This document shows, piece after piece, positions 42,726 to 50,711 of a DNA stretch of 64,000 bases. How positions within the stretch are numbered: position 1 is the first letter of the stretch; every line of letters starts with the position of its first letter. The stretch comes from CAZPXH01 sp964591085 (lineage in GTDB: Bacteria > Spirochaetota > Spirochaetia > DSM-27196 > CAZPXH01). The position numbers and the translations under genes are program-made. The notes beneath the pieces are model-generated. The model had not been told where the DNA came from. It saw nothing but the letters and a program-made list of their open reading frames with translations, and ran no database searches. The DNA lies in assembly GCA_964591085.1 (NCBI GenBank), contig CAZPXH010000005.1, forward strand, positions 1 through 64,000, in the 5' to 3' direction.

Positions 42726-44102
42726 ATGGCACAGGACATCATAGTCCCGGAAGTCGGCGAATCCATCAGCTCCGGAATACTTGCGGCGTGGCTGAAACAA
42801 GACGGCGAAAGCGTCAGCACGGGTGACGAGCTCTTTGAGCTGGAAACTGACAAGGCAACGCTCGCGGTTCCTTCTCCGGGCGACGGAGTCCTGAAGGTCA
42901 GCATCAGTGAGGGCTCCGAGGTAGAGGTGGGTCAGGTTGTCGGCAGCATCAGCTCAGATACCGCGACGTCGGGTGATTCCAGCGCGGGAGCTCAGAACGG
43001 CGCGGCCGGTTATCAGCAACTGTCGGCGCCGCAAGCGGCGCGTCAAAAGCCAGCCGCTCCACCACAAGCTGCTCCAACACCGGCTGCCCCACAGCCGCAG
43101 GCCCCACAGCCGGAGCCCCCACAGCAGTCAGCACCATCACCGCGTGACACCGCCGTGAGCCTGGAGGAACTGTCCCCGGCAGTCCGGAGGGTGGTCACGG
43201 AACACGGACTGGATCCCGGTGCCATCCGGGGAACCGGCCCGGGTGGGAGGATCACCAAGGAAGACGCGCTGCGTGCAGCAGGAGAGGCTTCTGCCGGGAA
43301 GGCGGCGCCTTCACAGGCAGGCTCCGCATCGGGCGCAGCGGCTGGTGCGGATTCGGGGTCCGGCGGTCAACCCAGTTTGGCCCAGCCAAGCATGACCGCT
43401 GGCGAGCGGCAGGAGATTGTTGCAATGACCTCCTTGCGGAAGCGGGTTGCCGAACGACTCGTTGCCAGCCAGGCAGAGGCCGCGCAGCTCACCACGTTCA
43501 ACGAGGTGGACATGTCCGGCGTCATGTCTCTGCGAAGCGCCCACAAGGAAGGCTTTGAGAAGAAGTACGGGACCCGACTCGGGTTCATGAGCTTCTTTGT
43601 GAAGGCCTCGGTGCTTGCGCTGCAGAAGTACCCGCAGGTCAACGCCTACGTGGATGCCACCAATATCGTGTACAACCACTTTTACGACATCTCGGTGGCC
43701 GTGAGCACAGACCGTGGCCTCCTCACCCCTGTGCTCCGGGACGCGGACCGCATGAGCTTTGCCAGGATTGAGTCCGCCATCACCGATTTTTCGACCCGCG
43801 CGCAGAACAAGCGCATCCTGCCCAACGAGCTGATGGGCGGCACCTTCACCATCTCAAATGGCGGCATCTTTGGGTCCATGCTCTCCACGCCTATTCCCAA
43901 TCCGCCGCAGACTGCAGTGCTGGGCATGCACAGTATCCAGCAGCGCCCCGTGGTTCGCGACGGGCAGATTGTTGCGAGGCCGATGATGTATCTTGCCCTG
44001 ACCTACGACCACCGAATCCTGGATGGCCGCGATGCGATCGGCTTCCTTGTCACCATCAAAGAGGCGATTGAAGATCCCGCGTCTATGCTGTTTGAACTCT
44101 GA
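42726..44102 (+). CDS. sucB: 2-oxoglutarate dehydrogenase E2 (dihydrolipoyl succinyltransferase)
   Basis: A 458-residue core enzyme: a single lipoyl domain with Lys43 in E-T-D-K-A-T, a Pro/Ala/Gln linker (about 95-135), the E1/E3-binding domain (about 145-180, with R-G-T-G-P-G-G-R-I-T-K-E-D), a second Gly/Ala/Ser linker, and the acyltransferase domain ending in T-Y-D-H-R-I-L-D-G-R-D-A. The His and Asp of that last motif are catalytic. The linker DNA is built of short CCACAGCCGCAG-like repeats. Fifteen bases separate it from lpd. Confidence 0.96.
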   Translation: MAQDIIVPEVGESISSGILAAWLKQDGESVSTGDELFELETDKATLAVPSPGDGVLKVSISEGSEVEVGQVVGSISSDTATSGDSSAGAQNGAAGYQQLSAPQAARQKPAAPPQAAPTPAAPQPQAPQPEPPQQSAPSPRDTAVSLEELSPAVRRVVTEHGLDPGAIRGTGPGGRITKEDALRAAGEASAGKAAPSQAGSASGAAAGADSGSGGQPSLAQPSMTAGERQEIVAMTSLRKRVAERLVASQAEAAQLTTFNEVDMSGVMSLRSAHKEGFEKKYGTRLGFMSFFVKASVLALQKYPQVNAYVDATNIVYNHFYDISVAVSTDRGLLTPVLRDADRMSFARIESAITDFSTRAQNKRILPNELMGGTFTISNGGIFGSMLSTPIPNPPQTAVLGMHSIQQRPVVRDGQIVARPMMYLALTYDHRILDGRDAIGFLVTIKEAIEDPASMLFEL

Positions 44103-44116
44103 GAAGGCAGGACACA

Positions 44117-45535
44117 ATGGCTGAGCAGCGAGAGTTTGACCTTGTCATAATCGGATCCGGGCCGGCCGGATATACTTGTGCCGTCCGCGCAAGCCAGCTG
44201 GGGCTTGAGACTGCGCTGGTGGAAAAGAACCCAACCCTCGGCGGCACCTGTCTGAACATCGGGTGCATCCCCTCAAAGGCCCTGCTGGACAGCTCCGAGC
44301 TCTACGCTCGGGCCGCCCATGAGGCGGAAGTTCACGGTATTGGGCTGGGAAAGCCTAAGCTTGACCTGTCCGTTATGCATGCGCGCAAGCAGAGCGTGGT
44401 AGACAAGCTCACTGGCGGCCTCCGCGGGCTGATGAAGAGCAATGGGGTCACCGTCATCGCGGGCACCGGATCTGTGCCCAAGGCCGGTGAGGTTCTGGCG
44501 CAGGGTCCCGACGGTGAGGAACGCATTTGTGCACACTCCATTGTGCTTGCCACCGGGAGCGTTCCAAGCGCTCTGTCTGTTGCGCCTGTGGACGGAGACC
44601 GCGTGGTGGACAGCACAGGAGCCCTCGCATTCCCGGACGTTCCAAAGCGCCTCGCCGTCATTGGTGGCGGCGCAATTGGGCTGGAGCTTGGCAGCGTGTG
44701 GAGCCGCCTCGGCAGCGAGGTCACCGTGATTGAGATCATGCCGGAGATCCTGACCGGATGGGACCGGCAGGTGCAGCAGACCATGCGCCGGGAGCTGGAA
44801 AAACAGGGCATCAGTTTCCGGCGAAAGACCGCCTGTGAAGGCCTGAAAGTCCAGAAGAACGCCGTGAAGCTCGTGCTCAAGCCGGAAGACGGTGATCCGG
44901 AGGAGTTCACCTCAGATCGGGTCCTGGTGGCAGCGGGGCGGAGCCCCTACATCGAAGGGCTTGGACTGGAAGCCCTGGACATTTCCATGGATGGCAAGCG
45001 AATCCGCGTGGATGAGCACTTTGCCACGAGCGTTCCGGGGATTTACGCAGTTGGCGATATCGTCTCCGGTCCGATGCTCGCCCACAAGGCGGAGGAAGAC
45101 GCAGTAGCAGTGGCGGAGATCATCGCGGGGAAACCCGGGCACGTTGACTACGGCCTGGTGCCAAACGTGGTCTACACGTGGCCGGAAGCGGCGAGCGTTG
45201 GCAAGACGGAAGAGCAGCTGAAAGAAGCGGGTACTCCCTACCGCAAGGGATCTTTCCCCTTTGCGGCAAACGGACGCGGTCTGGCGATGGAGGCGACGTT
45301 CGGCTTTGTCAAGATCCTCGCGCACGAGGAGACGGACCGGATCCTTGGTGCCCACATCGTTGGACCCTGGGCGAGCGACCTGATCAGCGAGATTGTGACG
45401 GCAATGCACTTTGCGGCGAGCTCGGAAGACATTGCGCGCATTGTCCACGCGCACCCCACCTTGCCGGAGGCCGTGCGGGAGGCCGCGCTGGCGGTGGACA
45501 ACCGGGCCTTGAACATCGCAAACCGGCGCGGATAG
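44117..45535 (+). CDS. lpd: Dihydrolipoyl dehydrogenase
   Basis: A 472-residue FAD enzyme that reoxidises the lipoyl groups of 2-oxoglutarate dehydrogenase (and any other 2-oxoacid or glycine complex). FAD motif G-S-G-P-A-G, redox disulfide G-G-T-C-L-N-I-G-C-I-P-S-K, NAD-binding G-G-G-A-I-G-L-E-L-G, and the active-site His-Glu pair in H-A-H-P-T-L-P-E are all present. The window has no pyruvate dehydrogenase; pyruvate is handled by the PFOR, so this E3 probably serves mainly the sucAB complex. Confidence 0.97.
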   Translation: MAEQREFDLVIIGSGPAGYTCAVRASQLGLETALVEKNPTLGGTCLNIGCIPSKALLDSSELYARAAHEAEVHGIGLGKPKLDLSVMHARKQSVVDKLTGGLRGLMKSNGVTVIAGTGSVPKAGEVLAQGPDGEERICAHSIVLATGSVPSALSVAPVDGDRVVDSTGALAFPDVPKRLAVIGGGAIGLELGSVWSRLGSEVTVIEIMPEILTGWDRQVQQTMRRELEKQGISFRRKTACEGLKVQKNAVKLVLKPEDGDPEEFTSDRVLVAAGRSPYIEGLGLEALDISMDGKRIRVDEHFATSVPGIYAVGDIVSGPMLAHKAEEDAVAVAEIIAGKPGHVDYGLVPNVVYTWPEAASVGKTEEQLKEAGTPYRKGSFPFAANGRGLAMEATFGFVKILAHEETDRILGAHIVGPWASDLISEIVTAMHFAASSEDIARIVHAHPTLPEAVREAALAVDNRALNIANRRG

Positions 45536-45557
45536 AACTCTGGCGGAGGAGCACCAT

Positions 45558-46856
45558 ATGGGTAGCCGGCTTGCGGCCATCATGTTTACCGACATTGCGG
45601 CGTATTCACGCATGATGGAGGAGGACGAGCCGCGCACTATACGAGTGCTTCACGCTCACAACGATGTTGTCCTGCCGATCGTTGCCGCGCATTCGGGCGA
45701 GGTGGTGGACACGATCGGTGATGCGCTGTTTGTCATGTTCCCGAGTGTACAGAACGCGGTGCAGTGCGCCCTGGATGTGCACCAGGCGGTTGCGACCCAC
45801 AACAGTGCCGAGGGCCAGGACCTCCGCTTCCAGCTCCGAATTGGTATCCACCTGGGCGAGGTCCTGGAAGAGGACGGACGGATCTACGGGAATGGTGTGA
45901 ACATCGCCGCCCGGGTCCAGCCGCTCGCACAGCCTGGGGGACTCTGCATCACCGAGTACGCCTACCAGCAGGTACGCTCCAAGATGCGTCTGGATGCCGA
46001 AAGCATCGGGCGGCCGCAGTTGCGCAACATCAGCCGGCCGATTGAAGTGTTCCGCGTCCGTACCGGGGTTGAATTGAGGGAAGAGCGTACCCTTCCCGCC
46101 CCAGCTTCCGGGGCCAAGAAGGCAGGATCCAGGGAAGACGCCCTTGGAGCACTTGCCGAAGCCAAGGAGCAGATCCTCCGGGAGAAGGAGAATGTCACCC
46201 AGAAGCTCGAAAGCGACGGCGGCTCACCGCGGATGGAGCACTCCATTGAGTCCAGTGTCCTGACCATGGTTGACCGAATCATGGACAAGGCGATTGAGAA
46301 AATTGAGGACATGGAACCGGAGCTGGACGCAAGCGGTGAGAAGCTGGTTGTGCGTTCCAAGAAATCCGGGAAAGCCGTGACTATCAACATTGGAGACGGA
46401 AAGGTCGGCAAGGCCGAACTGGATGTGAGCGGAGGGGAGGAGAGGGACTCGGGCCAGATTCGTAGAGCCGCACAGACCATGGCTCCGCCATTTGTGCTCG
46501 GCGGCTTGAGCACGTTCCTGTACTTCCAGAACGGATCCAACTTCTGGCTGATCCTCGCAGTCTTCTCCGGTTTTGCATTCCTGACGCGGGTCGGTGCACT
46601 CCTGCGCGCAGTTCAGAAACGGGGCGAGGAACGGCGGAACCGTCCGCGAATCCTGGAGCGAAACATCATCAAGGTTGCGGCACAGCGTGGGGGATCCGTA
46701 ACCGTAGTGCAGCTTGCCCATGATCTGAACGAGGACACCGCCACGCTGCAGGGAGCCCTGGATGCGCTCGCCGCACGTGGTCACATCCGCAGCGACATAG
46801 ACTCCGACGGGGTAATGCACTACAGCTTCCCCGAGCTGCTGCAGCCCGGAAGCTAG
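45558..46856 (+). CDS. Class III nucleotide cyclase homologue with two TM helices and winged-helix-like C terminus
   Basis: A 432-residue protein. Residues 5-165 form a cyclase domain with metal ligands Asp12 and Asp55 and the catalytic pair Asn115/Arg119. However, the lysine that selects adenine is Asp51 (V-V-D-T-I-G-D) and the matching Asp is Asn112 (Y-G-N-G-V-N), so ATP specificity is not assured. A charged helical region (170-300), two TM helices (about 312-355) and a C-terminal region resembling a winged helix (V-V-Q-L-A-H-D-L-N, then L-A-A-R-G-H-I) follow. GGAGGAG precedes the ATG, 22 bases after lpd, so it is expressed with the TCA operon. Its stop shares CTAG with the convergent beta-glucosidase stop. 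Confidence 0.85.
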   Translation: MGSRLAAIMFTDIAAYSRMMEEDEPRTIRVLHAHNDVVLPIVAAHSGEVVDTIGDALFVMFPSVQNAVQCALDVHQAVATHNSAEGQDLRFQLRIGIHLGEVLEEDGRIYGNGVNIAARVQPLAQPGGLCITEYAYQQVRSKMRLDAESIGRPQLRNISRPIEVFRVRTGVELREERTLPAPASGAKKAGSREDALGALAEAKEQILREKENVTQKLESDGGSPRMEHSIESSVLTMVDRIMDKAIEKIEDMEPELDASGEKLVVRSKKSGKAVTINIGDGKVGKAELDVSGGEERDSGQIRRAAQTMAPPFVLGGLSTFLYFQNGSNFWLILAVFSGFAFLTRVGALLRAVQKRGEERRNRPRILERNIIKVAAQRGGSVTVVQLAHDLNEDTATLQGALDALAARGHIRSDIDSDGVMHYSFPELLQPGS

Positions 46857-48187
46857 CCTTGTTCCTTCTGTGATGCGATCAGCGCCGCGTACCAGCGCGC
46901 TGAGTCCTTTGGGACCCTGCGCTGGGTGGGGTAGTCCACGTAGACTACGCCAAAGCGCTTGGTATAGCCGTGGGCCCATTCAAAGTTGTCCATGAAGGAC
47001 CACACAAAGTAGCCGCGGACATCACATCCGCCGGCAATTGCCCCTGACAACTCGGTCAGGTACGCATCCAGGAAGGCGACCCTGCGCTCGTCCGCAACAC
47101 GGTCTCCCTCCAGCTGATCAGGAAATGCCGCGCCGTTTTCCGTGATGTAGACCGGCGGGTTTCCGTACTCATCCCTCATGCGGATACACAGCTCCGCAAG
47201 CCCCTGCGGGTAGACCTCCCAGCCCATCTCCGTGTACTCGGCGTTCGGGATAGCTTTGTCTACAAAGCGGAAGCCGGGAATTGGGAGGAGTGTGCGCCTG
47301 GCAACCTGGCGTGTGTAGTTGTTCAGTCCTACAAAGTCCACGGGCCGCGCCGCGAGCTCCAGGTCTTCCGGCTTCCGGTCCGGATTGGCCCGGGAAATGA
47401 GCCCTTCCACTTCCGCCGGATAGCCTCGGCCGAACAGCGGATCCAGGAAGATCCGGTTCATGAGTGCGTCACCGCGCTTTGCTGCGGTGGTGTCCCGCGG
47501 GGAAGCAGGGTGGACCAGGGACACCGCGTGTGTGATTCCGACCAGGGCGTCCGAGTGCTGCCCGCGAATGGCATCAACTGCCGCGCCGTGTGCGCGGTGG
47601 AGATTGTGCGTTACCCGAAAGGCCGCACGACGACTCTTCTTGCCGGGCGCGTGTTCACCGGTGTAGTTGCCAAGAAACGCAATGACGAACGGCTCGTTCA
47701 GCGTAATCCAGTGCTTCACCCGATCGCCGAGCCGGGCCACCACGTGGGACACGTACTCGGTGAACCATCCAGCGATGTCCCGGTTCTCCCAGCCGCCTCT
47801 GTACTGTATTTCCTGTGGCAGGTCCCAGTGGTAGAGGGTGACAAAGGGCGTGAGGTTGGCGGTGAGGAGCTCGTCTACCAGTCGGGAGTAGAAATCAAGC
47901 CCGCGCTCTTCTACGGGTCCGGTACCTCGCGGGAGGATTCGCGGCCAGGACACCGAGAACCGGTAGGCCTGCAGGCCCAGCTGCTGCATCAGGGCAACAT
48001 CTGCACCGTATCGATGGTAGTGGTCGCAGGCTTCCGCTCCGGTGGACCCATCGCTGATCCTGCCCGGAGTAGCGGAGAAGCGGTCCCAGATGGACTCGCC
48101 CTTGCCGTCCTCCGTTGCAGCGCCTTCAATCTGGTAGCTGGCTGTGGCGCTTCCAAACACAAAACCCTTTGGGAAGATCAGGCTCAC
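46853..48187 (-). CDS. GH1 family beta-glucosidase
   Basis: A 444-residue cytoplasmic glycosidase of about the usual GH1 length. Acid/base Glu165 lies in T-L-N-E-P-F and nucleophile Glu350 in Y-I-T-E-N-G; the N terminus F-G-S-A-T-A-S-Y-Q-I-E-G is the family signature. It hydrolyses beta-glucosides such as cellobiose, or related galactosides. The GTG start overlaps the rhodanese stop, so the two genes form an operon despite unrelated roles. No sugar transporter or PTS is nearby. No signal peptide, so the sugar must be imported first. Confidence 0.95.
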   Translation of the reverse strand: MSLIFPKGFVFGSATASYQIEGAATEDGKGESIWDRFSATPGRISDGSTGAEACDHYHRYGADVALMQQLGLQAYRFSVSWPRILPRGTGPVEERGLDFYSRLVDELLTANLTPFVTLYHWDLPQEIQYRGGWENRDIAGWFTEYVSHVVARLGDRVKHWITLNEPFVIAFLGNYTGEHAPGKKSRRAAFRVTHNLHRAHGAAVDAIRGQHSDALVGITHAVSLVHPASPRDTTAAKRGDALMNRIFLDPLFGRGYPAEVEGLISRANPDRKPEDLELAARPVDFVGLNNYTRQVARRTLLPIPGFRFVDKAIPNAEYTEMGWEVYPQGLAELCIRMRDEYGNPPVYITENGAAFPDQLEGDRVADERRVAFLDAYLTELSGAIAGGCDVRGYFVWSFMDNFEWAHGYTKRFGVVYVDYPTQRRVPKDSARWYAALIASQKEQG

Positions 48188-48597
48188 GACTGATCCTCGG
48201 CCGGACCGAAGGCCATTGGGAGTCCGGCGGTAGCCCAGGCGCGGAGGCCTCCGACCAGGACAATCACCTCCCGGGCACCCAGGCGCTGCAGCTCCCGGGC
48301 AGCGGCAACACTGGTGATTTCATTGGGACAGGTGCAGTACAGAACCGGGATCCGGCCGGACCGCAAGACGCTTGAAGCGCCGGAAGCCAACTCCGGGTAG
48401 GGCAGAGACAGGGAGCCGGCAACACGCGCCTGCTCCCAGCTGGCACGCGAGCGAACATCAACGAGGATGAGATCTTCCGCGGTGTAGCTCTCAAACAGCG
48501 CCACGGGATCCAGGAGTGTCCACACTTCCTCCGCTTGTGCTCCAAGCCCGGCTGCGTACAGGGCGGCAAGAAGAACCAACAGGACAGTTCGCTTCAT
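48184..48597 (-). CDS. Exported rhodanese-domain protein
   Basis: A 137-residue protein with a clear signal peptide (ending near LGAQA) and one rhodanese domain; the active loop is L-Y-C-T-C-P-N-E with Cys88 as the likely persulfide-carrying residue. The C-T-C-P-N-E variant occurs in a known rhodanese subgroup found in other bacteria. It probably handles sulfur or thiols in the periplasm. The ATG at 48597 is picked because it starts the signal peptide and a TACACT box lies 7 bases upstream. Confidence 0.85.
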   Translation of the reverse strand: MKRTVLLVLLAALYAAGLGAQAEEVWTLLDPVALFESYTAEDLILVDVRSRASWEQARVAGSLSLPYPELASGASSVLRSGRIPVLYCTCPNEITSVAAARELQRLGAREVIVLVGGLRAWATAGLPMAFGPAEDQS

Positions 48598-48604
48598 GGG
48601 TTGG

Positions 48605-48610
48605 AGTGTA
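48605..48610 (-). promoter_or_regulatory. -10-like box, probable leaderless promoter of the rhodanese gene
   Basis: On the minus strand GC-TACACT is followed by 7 bases and the ATG. The intervening bases CCAACCC contain no Shine-Dalgarno sequence. No good -35 is visible. Confidence 0.4.
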
Positions 48611-48661
48611 GCGCAGCAAAAAACCCCGATGCCATCCTGCCCGCACTCAGCACACATTCTT

Positions 48662-48690
48662 TTGACCGGCGGCTCCGAACCGTTTAGCAT
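48662..48690 (+). promoter_or_regulatory. Predicted gltA promoter
   Basis: TTGACC (48662-48667), 17 bases, TAGCAT (48685-48690). The leader of about 32 bases contains a GCAGGAGCG ribosome site 10 bases before the ATG, so this gene, unlike several neighbours, has a standard leader. Confidence 0.55.
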
Positions 48691-48728
48691 CAAACCCTGA
48701 TCTCAACACCCGCAGGAGCGTCTCAACC

Positions 48729-49874
48729 ATGGCGGAAGTCCAGTACGCGCGAGGCCTAGAAGGGGTCATCGCAGCGGAAAGCCAGATCTGCAAGATCGAC
48801 GGCGAAAACGGCCGACTCTACTACTACGGCTACTCCATTGAAGACCTGGTGGCAAACACCAGCTTTGAGGAAGTCACCTATCTGCTGCTCTACGGCGAAT
48901 TGCCGGACTCGGACGAGCTCAGCGTGTTCTCCGCACGGATGCGGGCATCGCGCCCGGTGTCCGGTCCAATCCTGGACATGGTCCGGCAGTTTCCGGCGCA
49001 CGCCCACCCCATGGAGCTCCTGCAGGCGGTCGTGGGGTATCTCAGCGGTTACACGGATCACAAGATCCACCACGGGCCGCACTGCAATTGCCGGGATACC
49101 CTTCACCAGGTTGTTCAGCTGGCAACCGTTGTTGCTGCGCTGCACCGGCTGCGGTCCGGCAAGGAGTACGTGGAACCGCGGCAGGACCTTTCGCACGGCG
49201 CCAACTTCCTGTACATGCTCCGCGGTGAAGAACCCACCGAACTGGAAGGCCGGATCATGGACCAGTGCCTCATCCTCCACGCGGAGCACAGCTTCAACGC
49301 AAGCACCTTCACCGCGCGCGTGGTAGCAAGCACCATGTCCACCTGCTATGCCTCAATCTCGGCCGCAATCGGCGCCCTGTACGGTTCTCTCCACGGCGGT
49401 GCCAACGAGCGGGTAATGCACATGGTGGATGAGATTGGGGCGCCGGATCGAGCGCGAGACTGGGTACTGGATGTTCTGAAGCGTAAACAGAAGGTCATGG
49501 GGATGGGACACCGCGTGTACCGCGCCAAGGACCCGCGGGCAAAGGTCATTGAGGAGTATCTCAAGAACCTGTCGGACGCATCCGGGGACCGAAGCTACTT
49601 TGAGATCCTGAAGACCGTTGAGAACACGTTCCGGGAGCAGATGGAAGAGAAGGGTAAGCCTATCTATCCCAATGTTGATTTCTTCAGCGGCGCCGTGTAC
49701 CGGCTCCTTGGAATCCCGTCCGTTCTCTTCACGCCGATATTTGCCATGGCTCGCGCATCTGGATGGCTCGCACACATCCTTGAGCAGCGCAAGGACAACC
49801 GCCTGTTCCGGCCCAAGGCCCTCTATGTGGGAGTTGAAGGCCAGAGCTTTGTGCCGCTGGCCGCCCGGGGCTGA
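48729..49874 (+). CDS. gltA: Citrate synthase
   Basis: A 381-residue enzyme that joins acetyl-CoA and oxaloacetate. It is of the shorter, hexamer-independent type also found as methylcitrate synthase. Catalytic His residues are in S-L-H-G-G-A-N-E and M-G-H-R-V-Y, and the catalytic Asp is in N-V-D-F-F-S-G. The other TCA genes of the window are not adjacent: sdh-suc-lpd is upstream, fumarase and malate dehydrogenase downstream. Isocitrate dehydrogenase and aconitase are absent here. Separated by 9 bases from the next gene. Confidence 0.93.
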   Translation: MAEVQYARGLEGVIAAESQICKIDGENGRLYYYGYSIEDLVANTSFEEVTYLLLYGELPDSDELSVFSARMRASRPVSGPILDMVRQFPAHAHPMELLQAVVGYLSGYTDHKIHHGPHCNCRDTLHQVVQLATVVAALHRLRSGKEYVEPRQDLSHGANFLYMLRGEEPTELEGRIMDQCLILHAEHSFNASTFTARVVASTMSTCYASISAAIGALYGSLHGGANERVMHMVDEIGAPDRARDWVLDVLKRKQKVMGMGHRVYRAKDPRAKVIEEYLKNLSDASGDRSYFEILKTVENTFREQMEEKGKPIYPNVDFFSGAVYRLLGIPSVLFTPIFAMARASGWLAHILEQRKDNRLFRPKALYVGVEGQSFVPLAARG

Positions 49875-49883
49875 TCCGCTGAT

Positions 49884-50570
49884 ATGAGGGACGTTTGCGT
49901 ACTCCGTCACGTCCCATTTGAGGGTCCCGGTATCCTCACCGACATCCTGCAGCGCCGAGGGGCGCGGCTCTCCGTACGGGACGTGGCGGTTGATCCGGAC
50001 TGGATGACAGCCGCGTCCAAAGCGGACTTGTTGGTAGTTCTCGGCGGCCCGATCAACGTTGATCAGACGGAGCTGTTTCCCTTCCTTGCGCTGGAGCGTG
50101 AGATCCTGCGAACGCGGATGCAGGAGGACGGTCCGCTTCTCGGGATCTGTCTTGGAGCGCAGATCATGGCCCGGGCCCTGGATGTCCCGGTGGAGCCGGG
50201 GCCCGTTGAGGTCGGGTGGAAGCCAATCTCCCTGACGCCCACCGGGCAGAGCTCGGTACTCTCTCCCCTGCACGGGGTACCCGTGTTGCACTGGCACGGG
50301 GATCATGTCGCACAAAGCAGCGAGCTTCCCTCGCTGGCACAGACCGACGTGGGAGCGGTGCAGGCGTTCACGCGCGGCCGAGCCCTTGGTCTGCAGTTTC
50401 ACCTGGAGGTGGAAGCAGCTGCCCTCGAGGCCTGGTACGTCGGACACGCCGCGGAGCTGGGCATCCATGGGATCTCCGTGACTGAACTGCGCGAGCAGGC
50501 CGAGCGATGGACTCCCCGACTTGCGCCGTTGGCGCGCACTGTCTGCGAAAACTGGTTGGATTCCCTGTAG
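49884..50570 (+). CDS. Class I glutamine amidotransferase-like protein
   Basis: A 228-residue protein with the GuaA-type amidotransferase fold: nucleophile Cys in G-I-C-L-G-A-Q and the His-x-Glu of the triad in Q-F-H-L-E. No synthetase domain follows, so this is a stand-alone type like those often annotated as GMP synthase glutamine amidotransferase domain. It may hydrolyse glutamine or gamma-glutamyl compounds. It is co-directional with gltA after 9 bases; a link to glutamate/2-oxoglutarate balance is possible but not shown. Confidence 0.85.
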   Translation: MRDVCVLRHVPFEGPGILTDILQRRGARLSVRDVAVDPDWMTAASKADLLVVLGGPINVDQTELFPFLALEREILRTRMQEDGPLLGICLGAQIMARALDVPVEPGPVEVGWKPISLTPTGQSSVLSPLHGVPVLHWHGDHVAQSSELPSLAQTDVGAVQAFTRGRALGLQFHLEVEAAALEAWYVGHAAELGIHGISVTELREQAERWTPRLAPLARTVCENWLDSL

Positions 50571-50638
50571 TTGCGCAAAAATTTGCCGCCTGCCCGGTGA
50601 CGTCATGAAGCAAGCCACCGATTGTGTGCAGCAATTGC
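50571..50638. promoter_or_regulatory. Cluster of palindromes, candidate enhancer sites upstream of the sigma-54 promoter
   Basis: Three perfect 8-bp palindromes, TTGCGCAA (50571-50578), TGACGTCA (50598-50605) and GCAATTGC (50631-50638), plus an inverted repeat GCAAA/TTTGC (50575-50586), lie about 75-140 bases before the predicted transcription start, the usual distance for NtrC-family binding sites. The regulator encoded downstream may bind here. Short palindromes also arise by chance. Confidence 0.4.
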
Positions 50639-50683
50639 ATTGTTTCCACGGCGGAACAAGGCTGGGCTGTGCCCTGAGGGGAA

Positions 50684-50699
50684 TGGCACGCTAATCGCA
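50684..50699 (+). promoter_or_regulatory. Sigma-54 promoter of the efflux operon
   Basis: TGGCACG-CTAA-TCGCA matches the sigma-54 consensus TGGCACG-N4-TTGCA with a single mismatch and has the invariant GG-N10-GC spacing. The predicted +1 (about 50710) is two bases before the ATG of the outer-membrane channel gene, and no Shine-Dalgarno sequence is present. The operon encodes an NtrC-type sigma-54 activator, which supports this call. Confidence 0.7.
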
Positions 50700-50711
50700 C
50701 CTCATTACCTA

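Noticed and set aside
43020..43140. Tandem repeat in the sucB linker as a possible minisatellite
   Set aside because: It simply encodes the Pro/Ala/Gln-rich linker usual in E2 enzymes.
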